DNA of 8,889 nt from JAVBNJ01 sp031551625 (lineage in GTDB: Bacteria > Bacteroidota > Bacteroidia > Bacteroidales > UBA932), in NCBI GenBank assembly GCA_031551625.1, contig JAVBNJ010000061.1, positions 1-8,889 of the forward strand, read 5' to 3'. The position numbers and the translations under genes were made by a program. Each line of letters begins with the position of its first letter. Position 1 is the stretch's first letter. This document shows positions 1-5,816 of this stretch, one piece after another. The notes beneath the pieces are model-generated. The model saw nothing but the letters and a program-made list of their open reading frames with translations, was not told the DNA's origin and did no database searches.

Positions 1-281
1 GATACACTGCCGGTGGTGGCCGTGGGGGTACCGGTAATGGTGGCGCGCTTCCACTCGCCGTTACTGTCTTTGTAGTCCACCAGCACCCACACTTTGGTGT
101 GGTAGCGTTTGCCGTTGCCGTCGGTTACGTCGCGCGTGGGAGTAGCATTCCACCACACCTCGAAGCTTACGCGAGGGCTGCTGCTGTAGCTGCCGCTTGT
201 GTAGCGGATGTTGGTTTGGGCTTGCAGCCCCCCTACCCCAAAAAGGGGAAACAGGAAAATAAAAAAGTAGAGTTTGTTCAT
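1..281 (-). CDS. Secreted protein of unknown function, N-terminal part
   Basis: An open frame starts at the ATG at 281-279 and runs off the window edge after 93 codons without a stop. The first 25 or so residues (MNKLYFFIFLFPLFGVGGLQ, then AQ) form a signal peptide with a positive start and a hydrophobic core, probably cut after QAQ. The mature part begins NIRYTSGSYSSSPRVSFEVW and continues with a stretch containing KVWVLVDYKD and EWKRATITGT. This is rich in Tyr, Trp, Ser and Thr and alternates like beta strands. I recall similar KVWV(F/L)VDY segments at the start of large Bacteroidetes surface proteins, some ending in a type IX secretion tail, but the C-terminus is outside the window so this is not shown. 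Codon use is more GC-rich than in the DNA upstream. Function unknown; the reading frame and secretion signal are well supported. Confidence 0.8.
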   Translation of the reverse strand, partial: MNKLYFFIFLFPLFGVGGLQAQTNIRYTSGSYSSSPRVSFEVWWNATPTRDVTDGNGKRYHTKVWVLVDYKDSNGEWKRATITGTPTATTGSV

Positions 282-287
282 ATCAAT

Positions 288-528
288 TAAGTTTTTAGTT
301 GTTGTTCTATTCAAGTACCTGCGTTAGGGGCGGGATGTCTCCACTGCGCACCCTCCTGTCGTCGGGTGCTCCGGTCGACAGGACGGTTCTCTCTCCTTTC
401 CCTCCAGTCAACCGTCATGTCGACCGGAGGGTTTGGCGGAATTTGTGCCAAACACGAAGTGGAGACATCTCCTGATTAACATATTCATTCATTAACTGTA
501 TATTCTTTTAACTAAGTTTTTAGTTGTT
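288..528. repeat. 16-bp direct repeat flanking the REP-like element
   Basis: The sequence TAAGTTTTTAGTTGTT occurs at 288-303, directly before the start codon of the secreted-protein gene on the minus strand, and again at 513-528. The two copies enclose about 210 bases that include the palindromic element at 331-471. The second copy could be a relic of the original leader, displaced when the intervening DNA arrived, but a simple local duplication is equally possible. Confidence 0.6.
331..471. repeat. REP-like palindromic element
   Basis: Nested inverted repeats are visible. The outer arms are GATGTCTCCACT (334-345) and AGTGGAGACATC (458-469), a perfect 12-bp match. The inner arms are TCCGGTCGACAGGACGGTT (370-388) and its reverse complement at 410-428 with one mismatch, around a 21-base loop. 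Smaller hairpins lie at 355-382 (CCTGTCG/CGACAGG) and 432-452 (TTTGGC/GCCAAA). The words GTCGACCGGAG and AGTGGAGACATCT resemble dispersed extragenic palindromes that are abundant in Bacteroidetes genomes. No protein-coding frame fits. It lies about 50 bases upstream of the secreted-protein start, so as RNA it would sit in that gene's leader or just ahead of its promoter. Confidence 0.75.
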
Positions 529-579
529 ATTGTTGTAGCTTTGGGAACCGGTTCCTTTATCCACATTTTCCGCATCCTC

Positions 580-615
580 ATCTGTGAAATATGTTTTTTA
601 ATCTGCGAAATATGT
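580..615. repeat. Two-copy ATCTGYGAAATATGT direct repeat
   Basis: ATCTGTGAAATATGT at 580-594 recurs as ATCTGCGAAATATGT at 601-615, 21 bases apart with one mismatch. It shares the ATCTGTGAAAT core with the array at 886-938, so both belong to the same short intergenic repeat family. The surrounding stretch from 482 to 885 shows no credible gene on either strand; the short open frames there are built of these repeats. Confidence 0.6.
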
Positions 616-668
616 GTACAACAAACACAAACATCTACCGGTTCCCGCTGCTACTATTGCTCTGTCAA

Positions 669-733
669 TGCCCTACGGGCAATTTGTTTTCTATTTCATT
701 CATCGTTCTATTGTTATCAAAGCCCTACGGGCT
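669..733. repeat. Pair of GCCCTACGGGC mini-palindromes
   Basis: TGCCC-TAC-GGGCA at 669-681 and AGCCC-TAC-GGGCT at 721-733 are two short hairpins with the same 11-base core GCCCTACGGGC and compensated outer bases (T-A in one, A-T in the other), 52 bases apart. They lie in a gene-free stretch and look like copies of a small dispersed palindrome. No function is evident. Confidence 0.55.
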
Positions 734-739
734 ACAATC

Positions 740-781
740 CCTAATTCTTAATTCGTCATTCCTAATTCCTAATTCTTAATT
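740..781. repeat. CTAATTC/TTAATTC tandem array
   Basis: CCTAATTCTTAATT at 740-753 is followed after a short break by CCTAATTCCTAATTCTTAATT-type units to 781, giving an irregular 7-base tandem array. Arrays of this type are common between genes in Bacteroidetes. Nothing suggests coding or promoter function. Confidence 0.65.
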
Positions 782-885
782 ACTACAATCTCCTGCTGCA
801 TTGCTGCAACCATTGTCTTTTTCATCTGTTGTTCGTGATTTTATAAGGGTTTCAAGCTCATCCCCCCGCCTTCTCCGGTGTTTTT

Positions 886-938
886 AATCTGTGTAATCTG
901 TTCTCACATCTGTGAAATCTGTGAATCAATCTGTGAAC
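886..938. repeat. AATCTGTG tandem repeat array
   Basis: Five imperfect copies of the word ATCTGTGnAA occur in a row, with spacing of roughly 9-14 bases. The array ends directly beside the A-run at 939-945 that forms the T-run at the 3' end of the candidate RNA on the minus strand. It shares its core with the pair at 580-615. Confidence 0.65.
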
Positions 939-1151
939 AAAAAAACGCGGACCCAACTTACCGTGAAGAGAGGTTCAGCAAAACCCTTAAATGTAATAAG
1001 TAAAAGCCCACGTTGATTACGTGTTAAAACCTTTACTTTCCTTCACATTTAATGATTTTAGAAATTTTGCTGATTTCTCTTCGCGAACAAAAGCCATTTA
1101 CAGCCGTTTTCAAAACCGGCCGTAAATCAGGTAATCAAAGAACGTTTATTC
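939..1151 (-). ncRNA. Candidate non-coding RNA with long rod hairpin
   Basis: Reading the minus strand from about 1151 down to 939 gives a roughly 213-base transcript. A hairpin (1127-1096, ATTTAC/GTAAAT and GCCGGTTTT/AAAACGGC with a bulge) is followed by a long imperfect rod. The rod arms pair as 1082-1076 with 971-965 (GAAGAGA/TCTCTTC), 1073-1065 with 983-975 (TCAGCAAAA/TTTTGCTGA), 1052-1045 with 994-987 (TTAAATGT/ACATTTAA), 1038-1031 with 1005-998 approximately, and 1023-1020 with 1012-1009 around a 7-base loop. There is an asymmetric internal loop of 12 against 3 bases. Seven Ts follow on the minus strand (945-939), although the stem just before them is weak. A near-consensus promoter lies upstream. 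No frame codes for protein. The RNA family is not recognised. Confidence 0.45.
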
Positions 1152-1157
1152 AAGTTA

Positions 1158-1189
1158 CAAATATAACAGGTTATTTTTGAAAATACAAA
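1158..1189 (-). promoter_or_regulatory. Bacteroidetes-type promoter for the candidate RNA
   Basis: On the minus strand TTTG (1189-1186) is followed after 20 bases by TATATTTG (1165-1158). This matches the -33 TTTG and -7 TAnnTTTG boxes described for Bacteroides housekeeping promoters at about the right spacing. It predicts a start near 1151, just before the hairpins at 1127-965. It is the only place in the window where I see both boxes well matched. Confidence 0.55.
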
Positions 1190-1199
1190 TTTTTGTGCA

Positions 1200-1372
1200 T
1201 GCACGGTAGGTCAGGCAGGAGCAGGCAGAGGTGCTTATAATACGTCCCTCACGGTAAGTGAACAGCCACTATAGGTTGTTGTTTATAGGTCGAGCTTCTA
1301 CTTTCCGGCGGAATACAGTGTGCCTCTGCCCCGCCTTGCGGCAACTCTCTTGCTGGAGAGCGTCCCACCCTT
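1200..1372 (-). ncRNA. Candidate structured RNA, 6S-like architecture
   Basis: On the minus strand the segment folds into a compact shape. An outer stem pairs GGTGGG (1369-1364) with CCTACC (1210-1205). Small hairpins CTCTC/GAGAG and CCGC/GCGG follow. A perfect 8-bp stem GGCAGAGG (1330-1323) pairs with CCTCTGCC (1231-1224) and encloses an internal bubble. The terminal rod at 1307-1252 pairs CGG/CCG, AAGT/ACTT, GAA/TTC, GC/GC and CTATA/TATAG around an A/C-rich loop. Two closing pairs are G-U only when read on the minus strand (they would be A-C on the plus), which supports that strand. A closing stem, a bubble and a terminal rod in about 170 bases recall 6S RNA, but the sequence is not one I can identify. 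A TATCTTTG box at 1386-1379 could start it; the 3' end has no T-run. Confidence 0.45.
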
Positions 1373-1378
1373 TAGATA

Positions 1379-1386
1379 CAAAGATA
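1379..1386 (-). promoter_or_regulatory. Possible -7 box TATCTTTG
   Basis: TATCTTTG on the minus strand fits TAnnTTTG exactly and would start transcription near 1372, right where the outer stem of the candidate structured RNA begins. No TTTG is present at the -33 position, which falls inside the terminator hairpin, so the support is partial. Confidence 0.35.
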
Positions 1387-1390
1387 GTTG

Positions 1391-1427
1391 AAAAATCGCC
1401 ATGCATTTTGTGCATGGCGATTTTTTT
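1391..1427 (-). terminator. Intrinsic terminator of the MFS gene, bidirectional
   Basis: A perfect 15-bp stem (1391-1405 with 1411-1425, core ATCGCCATGCA/TGCATGGCGAT) has a 5-base loop. It gives a T-run of five on the minus strand and seven on the plus strand. It starts about 20 bases past the stop codon of the MFS transporter and so ends that transcript. The longer plus-strand T-run means it could also stop anything coming from the left. Confidence 0.9.
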
Positions 1428-1446
1428 AAGGGACAAGCCGGAACTA

Positions 1447-3135
1447 TTATCTTGCTTCCGCTTCGGCTTCGAGGACTTCGGCTGTCGGTTTAATGTTAGG
1501 CAATTCGAGGCCAAGACCTTTTTTCCTGTCTACTATTTTCAATACAAAGCCAAGGATAAGAGCCGCTATTCCCAAACAGGCAAGCATTATGAGCGGGTTG
1601 GTGTAGCTATACGATGTAGCGGCCACTTCGGGTGTCATGGTACCGTCTTTCAACGCTTGTACAACTGCGGGATTCGAGGCATCCAGGATTTTACCGATCA
1701 GCAGCGGGAACAGCCACAAACCGATGTTCTGAATCCAGAAAATCAATGCGTATGCCGAGCCGATAACTTTGCTGTCAACCAGTTTCGGAACCGAAGGCCA
1801 CAACGAGGCAGGCACTAACGAGAACGAGGAACCAAGCACCAGAATGGTTACATAGGCAACTATCACGCCGCCGACAGCGCTTCCTTTAAACATGGGCAAT
1901 ACAAATGCAAACGTCAGGTGGCAGGCAATTAATAAAATAGAGCCAATCATCAACATGGATGCCGCCTTACCTTTGGTGTCCACATATTTACCGAGAATCG
2001 GCGTAATGCCCACTGCCAACAAGGGGAACACGGCAAAAATTGTTTCGGCCGACTGGCGCATGTAGCCCATGTAGCAGAAAGTAATTAAAGACGCGATGGC
2101 AACAACCAGTAAAACTATTTTTTTAGTTCCTTTGCTGAAATTGCTGGCAAAAGCGGCAATGGCCACCACCAGCATTATTATATATTGCACAATGGTAACA
2201 GTTGTCGATGCCCAGAATGAACCTTCCGTCGGGGCAATAAATGTAAGGTTACATTGCAGCATGTTTACCGCATATTTTTGGAAAGGGAAAATAGCCGAGT
2301 AGTACAACACGCAAAGCAAAGCCACCAGCCAAAAACCGCTGCTCGAAAGAATCTTTCCAAGATCGCGTATTTGGAACGGATCGTCTTTTGCTTCGGCCTC
2401 GCCGGTTTGCGCATCCAGTTTTTTATCCATAAAGAAATAAACGATGAACATGATCAGCGCAATCATCAGCAAAATTAATCCGAATGCCACCGAGCGCGAC
2501 ACATCAATATGTCCGCCGAATTTTGCAAAAACGGGCGAAAAAATCATACAGGGAGCTACGCCCAAACGCGCCAATGCCATTTCGGAACCCATGGCCATGG
2601 CCACTTCCCTGCCTTTAAACCATTTTACAATACCACGCGAAACGGTAATCCCGGCCATTTCGACCCCGCAACCAAAAATCATAAAGCCCACGGAGGCAAA
2701 TTTTGCAGAGGCAGGCATTCCCTCGTAGAATGGCGAAATACCCAATTCGTCAAAACCCGGAATGTAGTTCAAGTGGTTGTTGAACCACGCTTCCAAGCCT
2801 GTTCCGGCAAACCCTTCCGTTACGGCATACCAGTTTATTGAGGCACCGACAAGCATTACGGCGCCCGACAGCACAGCTGTGAAGCGCACGCCCATCTTAT
2901 CGAGAATGAGACCTGCAAAAATCAGGAAGAATATAAATACATTCAAAAATGTTTCCGAACCTTGCATGGTTCCGAAAGCAGTAGAATCCCAACCGCGGGT
3001 AGATTGCATTAAATCCTTGATCGGAGAAAGTATATCCATGAAGATATACGAGCAGAACATGGCGAATGACAATAGAAGCAGCGCCGTCCAACGGGCTGTT
3101 GCCGAATCGCGCAGGGTGTGTAATTTTTCGGTCAT
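1447..3135 (-). CDS. Major facilitator superfamily transporter
   Basis: This is an integral inner-membrane transporter of 562 residues with at least twelve hydrophobic segments (for example about 17-37, 63-80, 85-104, 148-166, 217-236, 268-285, 311-331, 338-356, 391-414, 422-445, 460-481, 513-533). The loop motif typical of MFS proteins is present as GLILDKMGVRF (75-85), with a weaker repeat LGKYVDTKGKAA (381-392) in the second half, as expected for two duplicated six-helix bundles. The protein is longer than the usual 400-450 residues because of an extra loop at about 106-145, a charged central loop at 237-262, and a segment at 486-510. The segment IGSAYALIFWIQNIGLW (458-474) recalls the MFSD1-like branch, but the substrate cannot be read from the sequence. 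It follows the beta-barrel gene by 26 bases and probably shares its transcript. Confidence 0.93.
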   Translation of the reverse strand: MTEKLHTLRDSATARWTALLLLSFAMFCSYIFMDILSPIKDLMQSTRGWDSTAFGTMQGSETFLNVFIFFLIFAGLILDKMGVRFTAVLSGAVMLVGASINWYAVTEGFAGTGLEAWFNNHLNYIPGFDELGISPFYEGMPASAKFASVGFMIFGCGVEMAGITVSRGIVKWFKGREVAMAMGSEMALARLGVAPCMIFSPVFAKFGGHIDVSRSVAFGLILLMIALIMFIVYFFMDKKLDAQTGEAEAKDDPFQIRDLGKILSSSGFWLVALLCVLYYSAIFPFQKYAVNMLQCNLTFIAPTEGSFWASTTVTIVQYIIMLVVAIAAFASNFSKGTKKIVLLVVAIASLITFCYMGYMRQSAETIFAVFPLLAVGITPILGKYVDTKGKAASMLMIGSILLIACHLTFAFVLPMFKGSAVGGVIVAYVTILVLGSSFSLVPASLWPSVPKLVDSKVIGSAYALIFWIQNIGLWLFPLLIGKILDASNPAVVQALKDGTMTPEVAATSYSYTNPLIMLACLGIAALILGFVLKIVDRKKGLGLELPNIKPTAEVLEAEAEAR

Positions 3136-3161
3136 AAAGTAAAATTTAGTTATAAGTTAAG

Positions 3162-3701
3162 TTAAAATTCTATTCCAATTCGCACAGAGGGCACTGCCGA
3201 GCGGTACTCGTCAAGGTGAATCACGTCCCACAGGGCAGCAACCGACATGCGGGCGCGTCCTCCCATGGGAATGTAGATGCCCACGCCCAGCGGCAATTCG
3301 CTGCGGTCGGCGGTGGTGTCGGCAATCCCCGAGTCTTTATACTTGATGTTGTAGTGCATGTAGTCGTATTCGGCATGTGCAAAGATACCGCTGTTGATAC
3401 GTTGCAGGAAAGGAATAGGTGCAATGTAGCGCGCAAACAAACCTCCGCCCCAACCATTGGCGCTGGTATAGGAGTTCGAATAGTATTCGTAGGCTACCTG
3501 CACACCCACATCTAAAAAGCTGGTAGCGCGAAAACCTACGAGTGGCGCCACTTGTATTTGGGTATAGTTGTTCCCGCTTCCGCTTCCCGAAAACGTGAGG
3601 CCGAAGTTACCGCCATAAAAAAGGCGATCGCCGAATATTCCGCCTTGCGCACTAAGTGTACACAACAGTAGGAATAGTGTAACAAAAGTTATGCGTTTCA
3701 T
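3162..3701 (-). CDS. Small outer-membrane beta-barrel protein
   Basis: The 179-residue product begins with a signal peptide (MKRITFVTLFLLLCTLSAQG, cut near AQG). It then alternates aromatic and polar residues in repeated strand-like stretches, such as FYGGNFGLTFSG, VGVQVAYEYY, GIFAHAEYDYMHY and RMSVAALWDVI, and ends in SVRIGIEF. A final aromatic residue on a last beta strand is the usual recognition mark for the outer-membrane assembly machinery. The length and pattern suggest an 8-strand barrel of the OmpA/OmpW-like type (porin-family fold), but no family motif is strong enough to name it. It lies 56 bases after the DUF5606 gene, with a REP-like fragment between them, and 26 bases before the MFS gene, so it may be the first gene of a two-gene transcript. 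I see no promoter of its own. Confidence 0.85.
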   Translation of the reverse strand: MKRITFVTLFLLLCTLSAQGGIFGDRLFYGGNFGLTFSGSGSGNNYTQIQVAPLVGFRATSFLDVGVQVAYEYYSNSYTSANGWGGGLFARYIAPIPFLQRINSGIFAHAEYDYMHYNIKYKDSGIADTTADRSELPLGVGIYIPMGGRARMSVAALWDVIHLDEYRSAVPSVRIGIEF

Positions 3702-3716
3702 TTTATTATTTTTTTA

Positions 3717-3745
3717 GGATTGCTTCGCTATCGCCCGGAATGACG
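3717..3745. repeat. REP-like fragment (GCTTCGCTATCGCC...GGAATGACG)
   Basis: The stretch from GGATTGCTTCGC to CGGAATGACG, between the barrel gene and the DUF5606 gene, matches the general form of a widespread bacterial intergenic repeat that reads GATTGCTTCG... to ...AATGACG (CGTCATT...GAAGCAATC on the other strand). GCTTCGC is not fully paired inside it, so this looks like one arm or a short version. It lies in the untranslated spacer and could affect the mRNA between the two genes. Confidence 0.6.
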
Positions 3746-3757
3746 TGCTTGGCTTGG

Positions 3758-4192
3758 TTATTCTTTTTCCTGTTCAACTTCCGGCTCTTCTTCGTTCTCA
3801 AAGTCGAGCATATCGTTTGTCTGCAACATGTTGTACCACTCCAACACTTTTTTCATGTGCGAGGTATAGAAACGCTCATGGTCGTATTGCGGCACCACTT
3901 CTTCGAAGTAGGCCTTCAGTGTATTGGCATCGGACTTCGGGTCGATAGCTGGTGCACCGTTTTGTTTTGCTTTTATTTTTTCGAATACTTCGCGCAACGG
4001 GAGTTCTTCGGTATCGGTGTAGATAGCCACATCGGACAGCGAGGTAATGCGCATCGAAGCGCCGGCACACATGCGTTTCCGGTCGAGCAACGATTCAACA
4101 ATAACGCCCTGCTTGTTTTGCGAAAGATAAAGGAACAGCCCCGGATAGCCGGCAATAGACATAATTTTTCGTAAATCGGTTTTCATTTTCAA
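3758..4192 (-). CDS. DUF5606 domain protein
   Basis: The product has 144 residues and no signal peptide or membrane segment, so it is probably cytoplasmic. The sequence fits the Bacteroidetes-specific DUF5606 family: an N-terminal block LRKIMSIAGYPGLFLYLSQ, then GVIVESLLDRKR, ITSLSDVAIYTDTEELPLRE and a second half with LKAYFEEVVPQYDHERFY, SHMKKVLEWYNMLQ. It ends in an acidic tail (NEEEPEVEQEKE), as family members do. No biochemical role has been assigned as far as I know. Its position after yajC, the YbbR-like gene and coaE is the usual one for this family and suggests shared transcription rather than a shared pathway. Start at 4192 is the first ATG; a second ATG two codons later would make almost no difference. 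Confidence 0.9.
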   Translation of the reverse strand: MKMKTDLRKIMSIAGYPGLFLYLSQNKQGVIVESLLDRKRMCAGASMRITSLSDVAIYTDTEELPLREVFEKIKAKQNGAPAIDPKSDANTLKAYFEEVVPQYDHERFYTSHMKKVLEWYNMLQTNDMLDFENEEEPEVEQEKE

Positions 4193-4198
4193 ATACAG

Positions 4199-4254
4199 GT
4201 ATTAGATAAAATACAGATGTTAGATGTTAGATTTTAGATAAAAATACAGATATT
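4199..4254. repeat. AGATAAAATACAGAT / TTAGATG repeats between genes
   Basis: AGATAAAATACAGAT at 4204-4218 recurs as AGATAAAAATACAGAT at 4236-4251, and between them lie repeated GTTAGAT units. This fills the 63-base spacer between coaE and the DUF5606 gene. It is another example of the low-complexity intergenic repeats in this genome and shows no terminator or promoter. Confidence 0.6.
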
Positions 4255-4255
4255 A

Positions 4256-4840
4256 TTAGGTAGTAGCCATTAGTTTTTCGTGTATGGCAACTACTTGCGG
4301 GAGCAATGCCTGCTCCCCGTCATTTACAATTACAAAGCCGGATAGCGCTATACGTTGCTTGTCCGTCCATTGGTATTGGATGCGTTGGCGTATGGTTTCT
4401 TCGGATACTCCGTCGCGTTGCATCACACGTTGTATACGCAAATTTTCAGAAGCGCTCACCGTAATGCAGTGCTGCATTCGTTTATTCAAGCCGCTTTCAA
4501 ATAGTATAGCCGCTTCCATCATCACATAGGGTGCATGTTGCCGGGCTGAATATGCCTTGAAACACTCGTCCAACAAAGGATGTACAAGGTGGTTTACTTT
4601 TTCGAGCAACGAAACGTCCGAAAAAATACGGACAGCCATCACCTTTCGTTGCAATTGCCCGCCTTCATAGATATCACTACCAAGTAGTGCCATCAGTTGC
4701 GTGCGAAGGCGATCGTTGGCATCATATAGCTTTTTCGCTTCTTCGTCGGCATAGAACACCGGTATTCCGAATGTTTCGAACAGCTGTGCTACCAGCGTTT
4801 TTCCGCTACCAATTCCACCCGTAAGGCCCACCAACTTCAT
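4256..4840 (-). CDS. coaE: Dephospho-CoA kinase
   Basis: CoaE phosphorylates the 3'-hydroxyl of the ribose in dephospho-CoA using ATP, the last step of coenzyme A synthesis, in the cytoplasm. The 194-residue product begins MKLVGLTGGIGSGKT, with the Walker A P-loop at residues 8-15. It then shows VFYADEEAKKLY (D32 of the conserved AD pair), HPLL, the EAAILFESGLNK block that corresponds to the family's PLLFE region, and the lid/nucleotide-binding part RVMQRDGVSEETIRQRI. Length is normal (about 190-205). The frame is open upstream to an ATG at 4915, but those 25 extra residues lie inside the YbbR-like gene and before the conserved N-terminus, so I use the ATG at 4840. Only one base separates it from the preceding stop, which suggests translational coupling. 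Confidence 0.96.
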   Translation of the reverse strand: MKLVGLTGGIGSGKTLVAQLFETFGIPVFYADEEAKKLYDANDRLRTQLMALLGSDIYEGGQLQRKVMAVRIFSDVSLLEKVNHLVHPLLDECFKAYSARQHAPYVMMEAAILFESGLNKRMQHCITVSASENLRIQRVMQRDGVSEETIRQRIQYQWTDKQRIALSGFVIVNDGEQALLPQVVAIHEKLMATT

Positions 4841-4841
4841 A

Positions 4842-5342
4842 TCATTTATTTTCGTTGCCTTGTGCCTGCATAAAATCACCGGTCCCATATACCACCCCTT
4901 CGGCGGGTATCTCACTTTCCTTCATGCGTTGGAAGAATATCGTATCTTTCACATACGATTCTATTTTCATTTCGTCGCTCAACAACTGGTCTATGTTATT
5001 GCGTAACGTTGACGCCAGCATATAGAAACGTGAATCCGCCTTCGATACTTTCAGTCCTTTAATATCAACATATACCATTGGCGGTTTCGAGATGCGCTGG
5101 CTCAGGATATTGAATCCTTTGGTGCGCGCCATGACCGCTACCGGTTCGGTAGAGCAAAGACGTGGTGTTTTTTCGTTCTGACTATTGTATATACACACAT
5201 TTAAATAAAGCTGTGTGTGATAATCGTTCGATAAACGGTTGATAAACCAGGCCACCGAAGCTATCAGCAGGAAAAACAAAAACATTAACATCCGCCTACT
5301 GAAAAGCAGAGAAACCCATTTTGTAAATGTATTTGTTTTCAT
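4842..5342 (-). CDS. YbbR-like membrane-anchored protein (short form)
   Basis: The product of 166 residues has one N-terminal membrane segment (about 18-35, LMFLFFLLIASVAWFINRL) and a mostly beta-rich extracytoplasmic part. The segments VAVMARTKGFNILSQ and DTIFFQRMKESEIPAEGV match the pattern of a single YbbR domain, which in Bacteroidetes is encoded between yajC and coaE. YbbR proteins in other phyla (CdaR) regulate the diadenylate cyclase CdaA, but that link is not established for this short form. As I recall, Bacteroidetes versions are often nearer 300 residues; this one stops after one domain. The stop one base ahead of coaE and the intact frame argue for a true short gene rather than a sequencing error. 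Assignment rests mainly on context plus weak motifs. Confidence 0.72.
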   Translation of the reverse strand: MKTNTFTKWVSLLFSRRMLMFLFFLLIASVAWFINRLSNDYHTQLYLNVCIYNSQNEKTPRLCSTEPVAVMARTKGFNILSQRISKPPMVYVDIKGLKVSKADSRFYMLASTLRNNIDQLLSDEMKIESYVKDTIFFQRMKESEIPAEGVVYGTGDFMQAQGNENK

Positions 5343-5361
5343 GGCTACCCAAAGGCGTCAA

Positions 5362-5694
5362 TTATTTGGCTTGCGGAGCGTCCGAAATATCTTTCAAGAT
5401 CGTGCTTTTGTCTACACGCAATTTCACATTGTTATCTACTTCAATTAATGCATAGTAGTCTTTCAACTCTACGATGGTGCCGTAGATACCGCCGGCAGTA
5501 ACGACTTTATCGCCTTTTTGCAGGCTTTCGCGGAACTTACGCATTTCTTTTTGTTTCTTTTGTTGCGGACGGATCATAAAAAAGTACATCACCACAAATA
5601 CCAGCAGCATCATGAGAAGAAAACTCATGTTACCAAACCCGCCAGCACCTTGTGCAGCAGGCGCTGCTTCTTGCAAAAATACCAATGTTTTCAT
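5362..5694 (-). CDS. yajC: Preprotein translocase subunit YajC
   Basis: YajC is a small inner-membrane protein that associates with SecDF and the SecYEG channel during protein export. The 110-residue product has a short N-terminal Ala/Gly-rich part, one membrane helix (about 23-41, MSFLLMMLLVFVVMYFFMI), then the family signature RPQQKKQKE (42-50) and the cytoplasmic domain with GDKVVTAGGIYGTIVEL and VKLRVDKSTI. Length and layout are typical. It heads a tight run of minus-strand genes, with the YbbR-like gene 19 bases behind. A weak promoter box precedes it. Confidence 0.96.
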   Translation of the reverse strand: MKTLVFLQEAAPAAQGAGGFGNMSFLLMMLLVFVVMYFFMIRPQQKKQKEMRKFRESLQKGDKVVTAGGIYGTIVELKDYYALIEVDNNVKLRVDKSTILKDISDAPQAK

Positions 5695-5722
5695 TTACTT
5701 TATCGTTTTTAAATTGAGAATG

Positions 5723-5730
5723 CGAAGATA
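5723..5730 (-). promoter_or_regulatory. Possible yajC promoter (-7 box TATCTTCG)
   Basis: TATCTTCG on the minus strand differs by one base from TAnnTTTG and is followed by CA, predicting a start near 5716, about 22 bases before the yajC ATG. No TTTG is seen at -33. The 122-base gap after waaA has no clear terminator, so read-through from waaA is also possible. Confidence 0.35.
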
Positions 5731-5816
5731 CAAAAAAGAATTGAGGTTGTAGTTATAAAATTTAGTATCTTTTTAAAGACTTTATTTTTATGAAGCCAAG
5801 TTAAGGCGTACGAGGC

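Noticed and set aside
541..779. Two overlapping 62-67 codon frames on the plus strand
   Set aside because: They are made of short repeats (ATCTGTGAAAT, GCCCTACGGGC, CTAATTC) and have no conserved features.
886..938. CRISPR-like array of ATCTGTG repeats
   Set aside because: Units are too short and nearly adjacent, spacers are not unique, and no cas gene is present.
1187..1427. Structured RNA read on the plus strand, ending at the T7 terminator
   Set aside because: Attractive because of the TATTTTTG box at 1172-1179 and the seven-T terminator, but closing pairs become A-C on this strand while they are G-U on the minus. Kept only as the alternative orientation.
282..1446. tRNA, tmRNA, RNase P or SRP RNA in the gene-free stretch
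   Set aside because: I looked for their conserved cores (cloverleaf with TTCGA loop, GAGGAAAGTCC, GGTCCGGAAGGAAGC-type words) and found none.
1269..1514. 81-codon open frame on the minus strand overlapping the MFS 3' end
   Set aside because: It overlaps the MFS gene in another frame, reads through the terminator hairpin and ends inside the structured RNA candidate; the composition (Arg, Lys, Ser, Gln without pattern) looks non-coding.
1258..1818. 186-codon open frame on the plus strand
   Set aside because: Mostly antisense to the well-supported MFS gene, crosses the strong terminator at 1391-1427, and has no recognisable protein features.
4841..4915. 25-codon upstream extension of coaE
   Set aside because: It lies inside the YbbR-like gene, precedes the conserved MKLVGLTGG start, and matches no CoaE N-terminus.
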